NCBI GenBank assembly: GCA_003132025.1
Contig: PKWJ01000018.1
Coordinates: 83,403 to 147,402, forward strand
DNA length: 64,000 bases
Source of the DNA: Gammaproteobacteria bacterium
GTDB taxonomy: Bacteria; Pseudomonadota; Gammaproteobacteria; Steroidobacterales; Steroidobacteraceae
Reading direction: 5' to 3'
Part shown: positions 19,508-29,938 of the stretch, in pieces
Layout: each line of letters starts with the position of its first letter
How positions within the stretch are numbered: the stretch's first letter is position 1
The notes under the pieces: generated by a model
The model's input: the letters and a program-made list of their open reading frames with translations, nothing else
What the model was told of the DNA's origin: nothing
Databases searched by the model: none
Position numbers and translations under genes: made by a program

Positions 19508-20275
19508 CTATCCTCTCCTTGGCTGGGTTCGCCCCTTTTTCTTCTGCAGGACCGAGCTCGAGCGCGTCGCGCGAAACGCCTCATAGCGCTGCCTCACCAC
19601 CGCGTAACATTCGCATGACGCCTCCTCCAGACCGACGCGGTCAAGAACCCGCATCATTCCCCGTCGATAGGTGATCAGTCCCGCCGTTTGTATTGATTGA
19701 GCGGCAAGCGTCACCGATTTTCGGTTGGCACCCAGAATATGGGCCAGAAATTCATGCGTGTACTCCAGCGAGTCGCCTTCGACCCGGTCATGCATCATCA
19801 ACAGCCAGCGGCAGATTCTCTGCCGCGTCGTATGCAAGGCATTGCAAGCGGCAGTTTGCTGGAGCTGCGACAACAGCGCCTCTGAATAATTCACGAACAG
19901 CGCACGCACCTGTTCGCTTTTCCTGAATTCGCCATGTAGCGCCTCTATCGGGCATCGGACCATGCGTCCTTCCATTTGTACGATGCATCGACTAAACGAC
20001 ACCCTGCTGTACATGGCCTCGAACAGTCCAAACGCCCCTTCGTACCCGATGTTTGCCGTCTCGATTTCGGCGCCGTTCATCAACACAGTCAGTAGCGACA
20101 GGACGCTGCCCTGCGGGAAGTAGGCGTGTTCGAGCACTGCGCCCGCCTCGCACACGACGGCACCGAGCTTAAGCGTGACGGGCTGGAGATGCGGCTCAAT
20201 CCGCTTGCGCGAGCCAGGCTCCAAGGCACTGAGCAACTGGTTGCCCGGCGGATCGTCCTTTTGGGATTTCGGCAT
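19508..20275 (-). CDS. Crp/Fnr family transcriptional regulator
   Basis: cNMP-binding-like N-terminus (LSALEPGSRKRIEPHLQPVTLKLGAVVCEAG) and HTH (EYTHEFLAHILGANRKSVTLAAQSIQTAGLITYRRGMMRVLDR). Confidence 0.87.
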   Translation of the reverse strand: MPKSQKDDPPGNQLLSALEPGSRKRIEPHLQPVTLKLGAVVCEAGAVLEHAYFPQGSVLSLLTVLMNGAEIETANIGYEGAFGLFEAMYSRVSFSRCIVQMEGRMVRCPIEALHGEFRKSEQVRALFVNYSEALLSQLQQTAACNALHTTRQRICRWLLMMHDRVEGDSLEYTHEFLAHILGANRKSVTLAAQSIQTAGLITYRRGMMRVLDRVGLEEASCECYAVVRQRYEAFRATRSSSVLQKKKGRTQPRRG

Positions 20276-20483
20276 TCGAGTCGCTCCAGCGTTGCGCGCG
20301 CGCGCTCAAGATATCCGAACCGCCGACGATGCGCTGCTTAGGCCGCTCTGTGGCGTACACCACCGACGCTTCGAGCGTTCTGTGCAAGCATAAGCGACTA
20401 CAACAAGTTTCCTTACGGCTCCGCGCCGGCGTGACGCGGACCCCGACAGGACCGTTCACGTTGCCAGCCCGGAAACCGAGAAC

Positions 20484-21617
20484 ATGAGATTGGCCGATTT
20501 TATTCTGCGTGACATGGAACCCATCCTCGCCGAATGGGAGACGTTCGCGGCATCTCATCTGCCTGCAGCGGCGACCATGGACTCGCTGGCGCTTCGGGAT
20601 CATGCGCCCGAGATCCTTCGCGCAATTGTACTCGATCTGAATTCTTCCCAGAGCTCGTACGAGCAGGACCAGAAGGCAAAAGGGCGCGCTCCGGTATTAC
20701 CTGATTCTTCCCACACTGCAGCCCAGACTCACGCCTTGCTCAGGGCGCAAGTGGGCTTCAGTGTGGTCCAGCTCGCATCGGAATACCGCGCATTGCGGGC
20801 CAGCGTCCTGAGGCTCTGGACCGCAGCGTCACGGGACTCGGATGTCGACTTTGTCGTCCTAATGGAGGACACGCGACGTTTCAACGAGGCGATTGATCAA
20901 GCCCTCGTGGAATCGGTAGCCTTTTTCACCGAAGCGGTTGAACGAACCCGAAATCTGCTGTTGGCGATCGTTGGGCACGATCTGCGTAATCCACTCGATA
21001 CGATACTGATGACCGCGCATTACCTGTCGAGGCTGCGTATTGAGGGTGTCGGACCGGAGGTCATATCGCGCTTGTCTCGAAGTGGCGCCCGAATCAAGCA
21101 CTTGCTGGATGACCTGTTGGACTACAACCGCGCGACGCTCGGTAAGGGAATACCCATTGCCGTTGCCGACATTGATCTGGCGGAGGTATGTGCGGTTGAA
21201 ATCGATGGTCTCCAAACCGCGCATCCGGACAGAGTGATCAGCTTCAACGCCAACGGCATTCTGCGCGGACTCTGGGATGCCGCCCGCATCCAACAGGTAT
21301 TGTCGAATCTATTGAAGAATGCGCTCGATTACGGCGCTCATGATAGCGCCATCGAAGTGCGGGCGATCGGATTGGATCAGCAAGTGCTGCTGTCGGTGAG
21401 CAATCAGGGTCCGCAGATCCCGCCGGCAACCCTGACCAATATCTTCGAGCCACTGCGACGGGGCAACTCCGGCCATGATCGACCTGAGACCGATACAAAC
21501 CTGGGACTCGGTTTATTCATTGCCCAGCAGATTGCCCGTGCCCACGGCGGCGCCATCGATGTGACCTCCGATGAGCGAGAGACCGTCTTCACGGTGCATC
21601 TACCGCGAAGAACCTAG
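20484..21617 (+). CDS. Sensor histidine kinase with RsbRD-like N-terminal domain
   Basis: LRDMEPILAEWETFAASHLP N-terminus; AIVGHDLRNPLDTILMTAHYL H-box; ATPase motifs NLLKNALDYG, GLGLFIAQQIARAHGG. Confidence 0.87.
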   Translation: MRLADFILRDMEPILAEWETFAASHLPAAATMDSLALRDHAPEILRAIVLDLNSSQSSYEQDQKAKGRAPVLPDSSHTAAQTHALLRAQVGFSVVQLASEYRALRASVLRLWTAASRDSDVDFVVLMEDTRRFNEAIDQALVESVAFFTEAVERTRNLLLAIVGHDLRNPLDTILMTAHYLSRLRIEGVGPEVISRLSRSGARIKHLLDDLLDYNRATLGKGIPIAVADIDLAEVCAVEIDGLQTAHPDRVISFNANGILRGLWDAARIQQVLSNLLKNALDYGAHDSAIEVRAIGLDQQVLLSVSNQGPQIPPATLTNIFEPLRRGNSGHDRPETDTNLGLGLFIAQQIARAHGGAIDVTSDERETVFTVHLPRRT

Positions 21618-22880
21618 ACTGGGACGATGCACCGCGACCGCCGGGGCGCCCGCATGATGCGGCCGAAACAGGCGCCACTGCTCCGCCAGCAACACGAACA
21701 GCAGGCTCGATAGCCCGCAGACGAAGGCGCCGGTGGCCAGCGGCAGAGTCGCGCCGTTGAATCGCCGTCCGATCAGCGCTCCCACCACCGCGCCGCCAAA
21801 GGTGCTGATGAAACCCTGCAACGAGGCGCCGATGCCGGCCACCGAACCCACCGGCTCCATCGCCATGGCGCCGAAGTTCGATGCCGTCAGGCCAATGCAG
21901 GCCAGGGTCGCCGATTGCAGCAGCACGAAGGTCCACAGGCGCTCGAGGCCGAGCCCCGCAATCACCACATGCAGGCCGGTGATTGTGATGAACGCCAGCA
22001 GACCCAGGTGCGAAATGATGCGCATGCCGACGCGCTCGACGATGCGCGAATTCAGAAATGCGGTGACGCCCATCGACGCCGCGCAAAGCGCGAACATGAC
22101 CGGCATCAGGCCGGGACGGTGGAATGCGTATTCGAAGATCTGCTGCACCATGCCCACGTACGCCAGGATGGAACCGAACAGGACCGTCACTGCCAGCGTG
22201 TAGCACAGCGAGGTGCGATTGCCGAGCACCAGCGCCGCCGCGTGCACGATGTGATCCCGGGTCAGCGTCAGCCGGTATTCCGGGTGCAGCGTCTCCGGCA
22301 GCCGCAGCAGCACCCACAGAAACACCGCGGCGGCAAAGGCACCGAAGATCAGGAAGATGGAGCGCCACGGGGCCAGCCACAGGATCATCTGACCGAGACT
22401 GGGAGCGAGCACTGGCACCATCAGGAACACGATGAATGTCAGGGACATGACGCGCGCCATGTGGCGGCCGGAGTAAAGATCACGGATCACGGAGCGCGAC
22501 ACCACCATGCTGGCGGCGGCCAGGCCGTGCGCGCAGCGCCAGGCCAGCAGCGTGGCGAAACTGGTCGACAGGCCGGTGAGCACCGCTGCAACGGCATACA
22601 CCGCCAGCCCGATGAGCAGCACCGGTCGCCTGCCATAGCGGTCGGAGAACTGGCCCCAGAACAGCTGGCCGCAGCCCACGCCCACAAGGTAAGCGGTCAC
22701 GATCCACTGGCTGCGGTTCTCATTGAGTAGGTGCAGCGCTGCACCGATGGTGGGCAGCGCCGGCAACATGGTGTCCACGGCAATGGCCTGGGTCGCCATC
22801 AGGGCGGCCGCCAGGGCGACGAATTCACGGAATCCGATCGGCTTCGATTCGGAAGCGGAGAACTCAGATTGCATTGCCAA
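21600..22880 (-). CDS. MFS transporter, Bcr/CflA drug-resistance type
   Basis: MATQAIAVDTMLPALPTIGAAL...GQLFWGQFSDRYGRRPVLLIGL, ~12 hydrophobic segments. Confidence 0.88.
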   Translation of the reverse strand: MAMQSEFSASESKPIGFREFVALAAALMATQAIAVDTMLPALPTIGAALHLLNENRSQWIVTAYLVGVGCGQLFWGQFSDRYGRRPVLLIGLAVYAVAAVLTGLSTSFATLLAWRCAHGLAAASMVVSRSVIRDLYSGRHMARVMSLTFIVFLMVPVLAPSLGQMILWLAPWRSIFLIFGAFAAAVFLWVLLRLPETLHPEYRLTLTRDHIVHAAALVLGNRTSLCYTLAVTVLFGSILAYVGMVQQIFEYAFHRPGLMPVMFALCAASMGVTAFLNSRIVERVGMRIISHLGLLAFITITGLHVVIAGLGLERLWTFVLLQSATLACIGLTASNFGAMAMEPVGSVAGIGASLQGFISTFGGAVVGALIGRRFNGATLPLATGAFVCGLSSLLFVLLAEQWRLFRPHHAGAPAVAVHRPSLGSSR

Positions 22881-22943
22881 GTCCCGCCGATCTACAGCCT
22901 GGAAGGCTGCATCCTACCCGAAAGGCTTATCCGAGCTTAGCGG

Positions 22944-23849
22944 CTAATGCCCCAGGGCGGCGCGCAGCGCCGCCAGCTCCTCGGCCGACTCGCTGACCAT
23001 CGCCTGGCAGATATCGGCATCGAGCCCCAGATGCGCGGCTGCCCTGCGGTTGGTCAGCCGGGTGCGGATCAGTTCCGGGGAATCCTTGCACATCGACAGC
23101 ATGTCGGCGATTTCAAGCACGTCGGCCAGAGCGGCGCTGGAGCCGCGCAGTTCGCGCTCGCTGTCTTCGTAGCTGCTGACAGCGATGACGATGTCGTCGG
23201 CGAGGAACCAGCTCTCGAGCAGCGCTTTGGCGATGTTGCCATGCCAGTCGCGCACGATGCGCTGGTACATGGCCTGGTCGCCGAACAGCGCCGGATGGCG
23301 CATCGAGTGAGTGAGGATATACAGCTTGCCGACGCCGTGCACCAGGCCGGTGAGCATCGCCATGTCGGGACTGATTCTGTTCGACCGACGTGCCACCACG
23401 AAACACAGCGATGCTACCAGCACACTATGCTGCCACAGCACGTTGAGGTGACGCTCAATGCCGGCAAACGCCTTGGCGCGGCGCAGCTGCGCCACCGCGA
23501 AGCCGACCGCGGCCGAGCGCAGCGCGTCGAAGCCCAGGCGGGTGACCGCGGCACGCAGCTCCGTGACCGGCTTGCCGCCCGGATTGAGCGCCGCGGAGTT
23601 CGCCATCGACAGCACCCGCGTCGCCAGCACCGGCTCCGCGCCCAGCACCCGTACCACCCGCTCCGAGCTGGCGCCGTCTTCCGACAGCACCTTCTGCACC
23701 CGCAGCGCGACTTCCGGAAAGCTCGGCAGCTCGATCGTACTTGAGGACAGTTCGGAAGCGAGCTCGCGCACGAATTCGAACGCATCCATGCTTGCATCGC
23801 GCTGCATGGACGGGGTCGACTGTGTATCAGTGTTCTGCGCGGCCGTCAT
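22944..23849 (-). CDS. HDOD domain protein
   Basis: IELPSFPEVALRVQKVLSEDGASSERVVRVLGAEPVLATRVLSMANSAALNPGGKPV. Confidence 0.85.
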   Translation of the reverse strand: MTAAQNTDTQSTPSMQRDASMDAFEFVRELASELSSSTIELPSFPEVALRVQKVLSEDGASSERVVRVLGAEPVLATRVLSMANSAALNPGGKPVTELRAAVTRLGFDALRSAAVGFAVAQLRRAKAFAGIERHLNVLWQHSVLVASLCFVVARRSNRISPDMAMLTGLVHGVGKLYILTHSMRHPALFGDQAMYQRIVRDWHGNIAKALLESWFLADDIVIAVSSYEDSERELRGSSAALADVLEIADMLSMCKDSPELIRTRLTNRRAAAHLGLDADICQAMVSESAEELAALRAALGH

Positions 23850-23873
23850 TGTTTGATCTCATGGGCAGCAATC

Positions 23874-26057
23874 TTAAAACTCGCTCCAGTCGTTGCCGGT
23901 CGCGGCGGCGGCCGTCCTCGATGCGGTGGCAACTGCGGTCGCGGGCTTCGACCACGGGCGCGCGCCGCTGCGTCGATCGGCGCGTGTCGCCGAATCGCTC
24001 CCGCGGCCGGCTGCCGCCGCTGTGGCCGGAGCGCGCGCACTCGGGGCGCCGGCTGCACTCACGGCAACGGGCGCGGCAATGAACTCGGCGTTAGTCGGCA
24101 CCACAGTGTAGCCGTCGCGCAGCTTGAAAAACGCCGTCAGTTGCGATAGCCGTGCGGCCTGATCGTTCATCGATGCCGCCGCGGCACTGGCCTCCTCCAC
24201 CATGGCGGCATTCTGTTGCGTGCTCTCGTCCATCTGCAGCACGGCGCGGCTGATTTCCTCGGCGCTCGCCGCCTGCTCCTGGCTGGCATTCGATATCTCA
24301 CCCACCACGTCGCTGACCTTCTTCACTGAAGCCACGATTTCGCCCAGGTGCTGGCCGGACTCGCTTACCAGCCGGCTGCCCTCGCCGACCTTGCTGACGC
24401 TGTCGTGAATGAGGTCCTTGATCTCTTTGGCCGCCGAGGCACTGCGCTGGGCAAGGCTGCGCACTTCGCTGGCGACGACCGCAAACCCGCGTCCCTGATC
24501 GCCGGCGCGCGCCGCTTCCACCGCGGCGTTGAGCGCCAGCAGGTTGGTCTGGAACGCGATCTCGTCGATGACCGAAATGATATCTGCGATCTTCTTGCTG
24601 GCCACGTTAATGGCGCCCATGGCGCCCACCGCGCGCTCGACGATCAGGCCACCCTGCTCCGCCTGATCGCGTGCCGCCTGGGCAAGCTTGTTGGCCAATC
24701 GGGCGTTGTCAGCATTCTGCTTTACGGTGGAGGTCATCGCCTCCATCGAAGACGCGGTCTCCTCCAGGTTCGCGGCCTGCTGCTCGGTACGAGCCGACAG
24801 GTCCGACGTGCCGGCGTTGATCTGGCGCGCAGCGGTCGCCACGGCCATCGAGCTCTCCTTGACTCCGCTGAGCACGCCACTGAGCTTGCTCTGCATGACC
24901 TGCAGCGCGCGCATGGTGCGCGCTAGTTCGTCGCTGCCTTGCACGGTGATTTCGTTGGTGTAATCGCCCTCCGCCAGACGCGATACCACGCCCACCGCCT
25001 CGTTCATGCCACCCACCGTGGTACCGATGACCACGCTCAGCGCGGCGAGGCCGGCCAGCAGTGCGGCTGCGACCAGCAGCATCATCCGATTGCGCATCGC
25101 CCGCAGCTCATCGGAGATATATTGCACCCGCTTTTGCGCGACCTTTTGCATCGAGGTATGGAAGCTGCTGATCGCCGCGGTCAACTGCGAGGTATTGTTG
25201 ACCACGTCGTCGAGCGGCTCGCTCTTGGCGCCGCCGGCCACGCTCTCCCTGACGTACTTTTTAAACGCCTCGAAATCACTCTGGATCTGCGGCATCGATT
25301 GCTCGGCGGCGCCCCGCACCTCGACGGCGGCCTGCATGGCCGCACCGGCCGCACCGCCTTCCAAGGCATGTCGGATGTCGGCATTAATGCTGTCGAGCGC
25401 GCTCTGCGCCAGGACCTCGGTGCGGGTGAGCTGCTGCAGATCGGCCATCGTCGGCTTGCCGGCCGCGCCGACCGCCGCGGCGCGCGAGCGCATCTCGGTC
25501 AGATACCCCTCATAGTCGGGAATCCGCATGACTGCGGCGTCGATGACGAACGAGGTCACCGCGTCGCCGTCGTGTGCCAGGCCCGAAGTGGTTGCAATGT
25601 AGTCGCGATAGTCGAGAATTTCCTGCCGGAGTGCACTGTGCATGTACTCGACGTCGGCGCTCGATGTGGGCTTGGTTGTGGCGAGTGCGTTCCAGGCCTG
25701 TTTGACGTCGTTCCAGCGCCGCGAGTTTTCCCCCGCCGGCGCGCCATAGTCATCGTTAGCGGCGTCCTGCATATCTATGGCGCGGGTCACTTCGGCGCCG
25801 GCGGCCTGCAGCTTGTCGGGCACGCCCTCGCCGGTCGCCGCCGCGATGCTCCAGATCTCGTGCATGCCCAGGGGCAGCAGCATCGCCTCGAGGTTCTGGG
25901 AGCGGTGCAGGCCCGCCAGCTCGCGCGCGCCGAGGTTGATGTTGTTCTGCTTGTCGGACAGGAAGAGCGCCGTCAGGACGATCACCGGTACCACGGCCGC
26001 GATGGCGATCGCCACCAGCTTGGTGGAGAAGTTCAGGTCGCGGATCCAACGGGTCAT
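23874..26057 (-). CDS. Methyl-accepting chemotaxis protein with C-terminal xWxxF pentapeptide (DWSEF)
   Basis: Two TM segments, HAMP, signalling hairpin [44 protein letters not shown]; ends NDWSEF. Confidence 0.95.
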   Translation of the reverse strand: MTRWIRDLNFSTKLVAIAIAAVVPVIVLTALFLSDKQNNINLGARELAGLHRSQNLEAMLLPLGMHEIWSIAAATGEGVPDKLQAAGAEVTRAIDMQDAANDDYGAPAGENSRRWNDVKQAWNALATTKPTSSADVEYMHSALRQEILDYRDYIATTSGLAHDGDAVTSFVIDAAVMRIPDYEGYLTEMRSRAAAVGAAGKPTMADLQQLTRTEVLAQSALDSINADIRHALEGGAAGAAMQAAVEVRGAAEQSMPQIQSDFEAFKKYVRESVAGGAKSEPLDDVVNNTSQLTAAISSFHTSMQKVAQKRVQYISDELRAMRNRMMLLVAAALLAGLAALSVVIGTTVGGMNEAVGVVSRLAEGDYTNEITVQGSDELARTMRALQVMQSKLSGVLSGVKESSMAVATAARQINAGTSDLSARTEQQAANLEETASSMEAMTSTVKQNADNARLANKLAQAARDQAEQGGLIVERAVGAMGAINVASKKIADIISVIDEIAFQTNLLALNAAVEAARAGDQGRGFAVVASEVRSLAQRSASAAKEIKDLIHDSVSKVGEGSRLVSESGQHLGEIVASVKKVSDVVGEISNASQEQAASAEEISRAVLQMDESTQQNAAMVEEASAAAASMNDQAARLSQLTAFFKLRDGYTVVPTNAEFIAAPVAVSAAGAPSARAPATAAAAGRGSDSATRADRRSGARPWSKPATAVATASRTAAAATGNDWSEF

Positions 26058-26209
26058 GGATTCATCTCCAGCTGAAAGTCGGTCACGTCGGTCTTGCGAA
26101 CTGCGTCACATTGCTGCGTTGCGCGCGCTGCATTTGCCGCAATCCGGCGATTCCTGTCCAAAGTTTCGGCCGCGGCGCGCAAAACTTGATGCCGCGGCCC
26201 AGCTTTTGC

Positions 26210-27322
26210 TCAGCTTCCGGCTGCAAGTCTCTCTTCCCCTTCGTCCCGGTCGCCGCTGGGTCCTACCAGCCCCTGGGCGATCTGCTCGATCGGCAGGATC
26301 CGGTCGACCGCACCCAGCGCCACCGCGGCGCCAGGCATGCCCCAGACCACGCTGCTCTTCTCGTCCTGCGCGATGGTGAGCGCGCCCTTATCGCGCATGT
26401 CCTTCAACCCGCGGGCGCCGTCTGCCCCCATGCCGGTGAGGATGACTCCGACTGCGTTCTGGCCCACCTGCTCGGCCACCGAACGGAACAGCACGTCGAC
26501 ACTGGGGCGGTGGCGGTTGACCGGTGCATGGTCGCGCAGGCGGCAGCGATAACGCGCGCCATCGCGTTCGACCGCCAGATGCAGGTCCCCGGGAGCGATA
26601 TAGGCCTGCCCCGGAAGGATCAGCACCCCGTCCCGCGCCTCCTGCACGCTCAGCCGCGAGCAGGCGTTCAGTCGCGCCGCGAACGGTGCGCTGAAGGCGC
26701 GCGGAATATGCTGGGTAATCACGATGCCCGGAGCATCCGGCGGCAGCCGGGCCAGTACCTGGCGGATGGCTTCGGTACCCCCGGTCGACGCGCCGATCGC
26801 GACGATCTGATCGGTGGTGCGAAAGTGCAGCTCCGGGCGCGGTTTTTGCGCGGCGCCGGCCTGATTCGCCGGCGGCGGCCGCGGAACCAGCGGCCGCACC
26901 CGCGCCACGGCGGCGACTTTGACCTTGCTGATCAATTCGGCGGCATACGCCTCGAGTGCATGAGCAACATCGACTTTCGGCTTGGTTACAAAATCGATCG
27001 CGCCAAGCTCCAGCGCGGCCAGCGTGACGTCGGCGCCGCGCTCGGTCAGCGAGGAGCACATGACCACCGGCATTGGCCGCAGCCGCATCAGGTTGCGCAG
27101 GAACTGCAACCCGTCCATGCGCGGCATTTCCACGTCGAGCGTCAGCACATCCGGATTGAGCAGCTTGATCTTCTCGCGCGCTATGAAGGCATCGGGCGCC
27201 GTGCCGACGACCTGCAGCGCCGGGTCGGCCCCGAGAATCTTGGTCAGCAGCGCGCGCACCAGTGCCGAATCGTCGATGATCAGCACCTTGATACGCTTGT
27301 CTGAATCAGATTGCGATTCCAT
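26210..27322 (-). CDS. cheB: Chemotaxis protein-glutamate methylesterase CheB
   Basis: REC ([30 protein letters not shown]) and methylesterase domain ([26 protein letters not shown]). Confidence 0.95.
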   Translation of the reverse strand: MESQSDSDKRIKVLIIDDSALVRALLTKILGADPALQVVGTAPDAFIAREKIKLLNPDVLTLDVEMPRMDGLQFLRNLMRLRPMPVVMCSSLTERGADVTLAALELGAIDFVTKPKVDVAHALEAYAAELISKVKVAAVARVRPLVPRPPPANQAGAAQKPRPELHFRTTDQIVAIGASTGGTEAIRQVLARLPPDAPGIVITQHIPRAFSAPFAARLNACSRLSVQEARDGVLILPGQAYIAPGDLHLAVERDGARYRCRLRDHAPVNRHRPSVDVLFRSVAEQVGQNAVGVILTGMGADGARGLKDMRDKGALTIAQDEKSSVVWGMPGAAVALGAVDRILPIEQIAQGLVGPSGDRDEGEERLAAGS

Positions 27323-27349
27323 AGATATCTTCCCTGTTATCCGTGGCTA

Positions 27350-28024
27350 TCAGAACAGCTCGATGTCGCCGCCAACCGGGGTGCTATCGATAGCGCGCTT
27401 GTAGCGCGTCTCATCGGCGACCACGCGGCCGTCGCTGCGTGCCAGCCGCTTGACCTGAGCGCTGCCGCTCGCCGGGTCGTACAGCACCTTGCGCGGGTAG
27501 AGGTCGCCGAGATCCTCACCCACCACCGTGAAACCCTCGGCCTGTACGTATTCCTTCACGAAACGGATGTTGCGGGCACCGACATCGCTCAACGAATCCA
27601 GCACCTTGCCGCCGCCGACCAGCTTCACCTCGAGATCAGCCCGCCGGCCGCCCAGCTTGAGTATCTCGTTGATCAGCCGTTCCATGGCGACGTTGCCGAA
27701 GCGCGTGGCGGCGCTGGCGGTACTGCCCCAGGCGCCGCTACCGTCCGAGTGATCCACCGGCAGCATGAAATGATTCATGCCGCCGATGCGCAGGCGGCTG
27801 TCGCGAATGCAGGCCGACACGCACGAGCCCAGAATGGTGCCGATCAGCTCGCCGGTGGCGGCGACGTAGTAGTCGCCCGGATGCAGCGTGGCAACCACGG
27901 CATCGACGCGGGCATCGAAACGCCGCTGTATGTGACTGAACTGCCTCGGTGCCGGTGCCGGCGCAGTCGATGGCGAGGGCGATGGTGATGGTGATGGTGA
28001 CGGCGGAGGTGGTGGCGAGTTCAT
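27350..28024 (-). CDS. cheD: Chemoreceptor glutamine deamidase CheD
   Basis: LGSCVSACIRDSRLRIGGMNHFMLP; ends PVGGDIELF; (SP)n-rich N-terminus. Confidence 0.93.
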   Translation of the reverse strand: MNSPPPPPSPSPSPSPSPSTAPAPAPRQFSHIQRRFDARVDAVVATLHPGDYYVAATGELIGTILGSCVSACIRDSRLRIGGMNHFMLPVDHSDGSGAWGSTASAATRFGNVAMERLINEILKLGGRRADLEVKLVGGGKVLDSLSDVGARNIRFVKEYVQAEGFTVVGEDLGDLYPRKVLYDPASGSAQVKRLARSDGRVVADETRYKRAIDSTPVGGDIELF

Positions 28025-28893
28025 CCGGCCAGCCTGCGGTGTATGGTGTCGCCCACCAGTTGATACTGCGAGCTGACCTGCAGCAGCGATTCGGAATGAC
28101 CGAGGATCAGATGATCGTCGGAGCGCTGCAGAACCGCCATGCGACCGACGATCCTGCGCTGTATTTCACGGTCGAAATAGATCACGACATTGCGGCAGAA
28201 GATCACATCGATCGGCCCCTTCATCGGCCAGTCATCCATCAGATTCAGGGTTTTGAAGCTGATCAGTTGCCGCAGCTCGTCGCGCACCGTGTAGTGCTGC
28301 TGGTCCTGCGCCGGTTCGAACCAGCGCAGCAACCGACGGCTGTCCAGCTTCTCGAGCCGTTCGCCGCTGTACAGCCCGCAGCGCGCGTGGCTCAGTACGT
28401 TGGTATCGATATCGGTCGCCAGTATGCGGATATCCCAGCCGCGCAGATGGCGCACATTCTCCAGCAGCACCATCGCGATCGAGTACGGCTCCTCTCCGGT
28501 CGAGCATCCCGCCGACCAGAAACGCATGCGCCGCGACCTGCTATTGTTGCGCTCCAGCGCCGGCAACAACTGCTCGGCCAGGAAATCGAAATGATGGCTT
28601 TCGCGGAAAAACGACGTCAGGTGGGTGGTGATGGCGTTGCAGAAGTGCTGCAGTTCGCCGGCATCGTCGGCTTCGACGTGCTGCAGGTAGCTGCCAAAAT
28701 CACGCAGTTTGAGCGCGCGCAGGCGGCGGCTCAGGCGGCCATAGACCAGCTCGCGCTTGGATTCCGCGAGCGAGATTCCGAGCCGTTCGCGTACCAGTCG
28801 CCGGATGCGTTGGAAGTCGTCGTCGGATAGGTCGTATTCGCGAAGCAGCGCGGTATCAGCGGCTGCGGCCGTGGCAAAGTTGTCTCCGGCCAT
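28021..28893 (-). CDS. cheR: Chemotaxis protein methyltransferase CheR
   Basis: TSFFRESHHFDFL, WSAGCSTGEEPYSIAM, FCRNVVIYFD. Confidence 0.95.
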   Translation of the reverse strand: MAGDNFATAAAADTALLREYDLSDDDFQRIRRLVRERLGISLAESKRELVYGRLSRRLRALKLRDFGSYLQHVEADDAGELQHFCNAITTHLTSFFRESHHFDFLAEQLLPALERNNSRSRRMRFWSAGCSTGEEPYSIAMVLLENVRHLRGWDIRILATDIDTNVLSHARCGLYSGERLEKLDSRRLLRWFEPAQDQQHYTVRDELRQLISFKTLNLMDDWPMKGPIDVIFCRNVVIYFDREIQRRIVGRMAVLQRSDDHLILGHSESLLQVSSQYQLVGDTIHRRLAG

Positions 28894-28904
28894 GGCGGTC
28901 GGCT

Positions 28905-29492
28905 TCAGAATACTTCGAGTTCACCGGGCGCCGCCGCCGCCCGCAGACCGGTCAGGGCCTTTAGCATCTGATCGGCGCTCAGGCCGCGCATCATGAAGTC
29001 GAACAGCACGCGCTCTTCGACCATGCTGTAGCGGGAGCGTACCTGCTCCAGCATGGAGTTCCAGTCGGATCGAGCCGGATCCAGGGCGGTGACCGTGGAA
29101 TCGGAAGGTATCGCCAAACCGTCGCGCACATGGGTCAGACGCTGAATGAGCTTGTCGTAGAACTGCAGCGAGGTAACTGTAGCCTGCACGTCGGTGTCGA
29201 GCTGCGCCGCCAGCTGCTTGATGCGCTCACGCGCCCGCTGCACCTCCGCAAGATCGGCGGATTCCAGCGCCTGCACCTGCATCTCCAGTTCGCGCGCGTC
29301 GGTGGCCACCGCGGTCACCGCGCCGGCGAGTTTGTCGACCCGCGAATCGCTCTCGCGCATGGCGGCGTCGAGTTGCGCCGCCCCCAGCTCCAGAAATCGT
29401 CGCAGTTCGCCGGCAAATTTGACGTTGGCGCTGGCCTCGGAATTCTCCGGCGGCACGGCCGCAGCGCTCGCCGGGTTTTCCCCCGCGCTCAT
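28905..29492 (-). CDS. Coiled-coil-rich protein of unknown function in the che operon, with CheZ-like DxxxQ motif (DKLIQ)
   Basis: 195-aa ORF, starts overlapping the STAS gene stop; helical; VTSLQFYDKLIQRLTHVRDGL; C-terminus GELEVF. Confidence 0.8.
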   Translation of the reverse strand: MSAGENPASAAAVPPENSEASANVKFAGELRRFLELGAAQLDAAMRESDSRVDKLAGAVTAVATDARELEMQVQALESADLAEVQRARERIKQLAAQLDTDVQATVTSLQFYDKLIQRLTHVRDGLAIPSDSTVTALDPARSDWNSMLEQVRSRYSMVEERVLFDFMMRGLSADQMLKALTGLRAAAAPGELEVF

Positions 29493-29938
29493 GGCAGTAT
29501 CTCCGCCGTGGCGGCCAGGTGATCTGCCAGGCCGAGTGCGCTGGCGGCACCGCTGTTCAGGCTTCCGGCGCCGTGCAGCCTCAGCGTCAGGCCACGGCGC
29601 CGCGCCGCAGCCGCCGCCGCCAGCAGTAACTGCAATCCGGCGGTGTCGATGCTCTCGAGCTTGCCGGCATCGACCTCGGCGGAACCCGCGGCGATCAGGG
29701 CCTGGAATTGCACCGCACGTTCGCCAACCTCACGGATCGACAGGGACGAACCCAGTGCCATCCGGGCGGCGCCGTCGGCGCTCGCCGCACCGCTAGCGGC
29801 TGCAGCACACTCGACCGTATTCGTCGCAGCCACAGGAGCGTTGATCCGCGGCGGCGCCGGTGCGCGCGCTGCAGACTTGATCGCCGCGCGAGCGCCAGCG
29901 GCGACCTTCTTCTTTTTTTGCGCCATATATCTGCCCAT
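29489..29938 (-). CDS. STAS domain protein (anti-anti-sigma-like)
   Basis: AGSAEVDAGKLESIDTAGLQLLLAAAAAARRRGLTLRLHGAG; Ala/Lys-rich N-terminus; start may be internal (MAQKKKK). Confidence 0.8.
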   Translation of the reverse strand: MGRYMAQKKKKVAAGARAAIKSAARAPAPPRINAPVAATNTVECAAAASGAASADGAARMALGSSLSIREVGERAVQFQALIAAGSAEVDAGKLESIDTAGLQLLLAAAAAARRRGLTLRLHGAGSLNSGAASALGLADHLAATAEILP

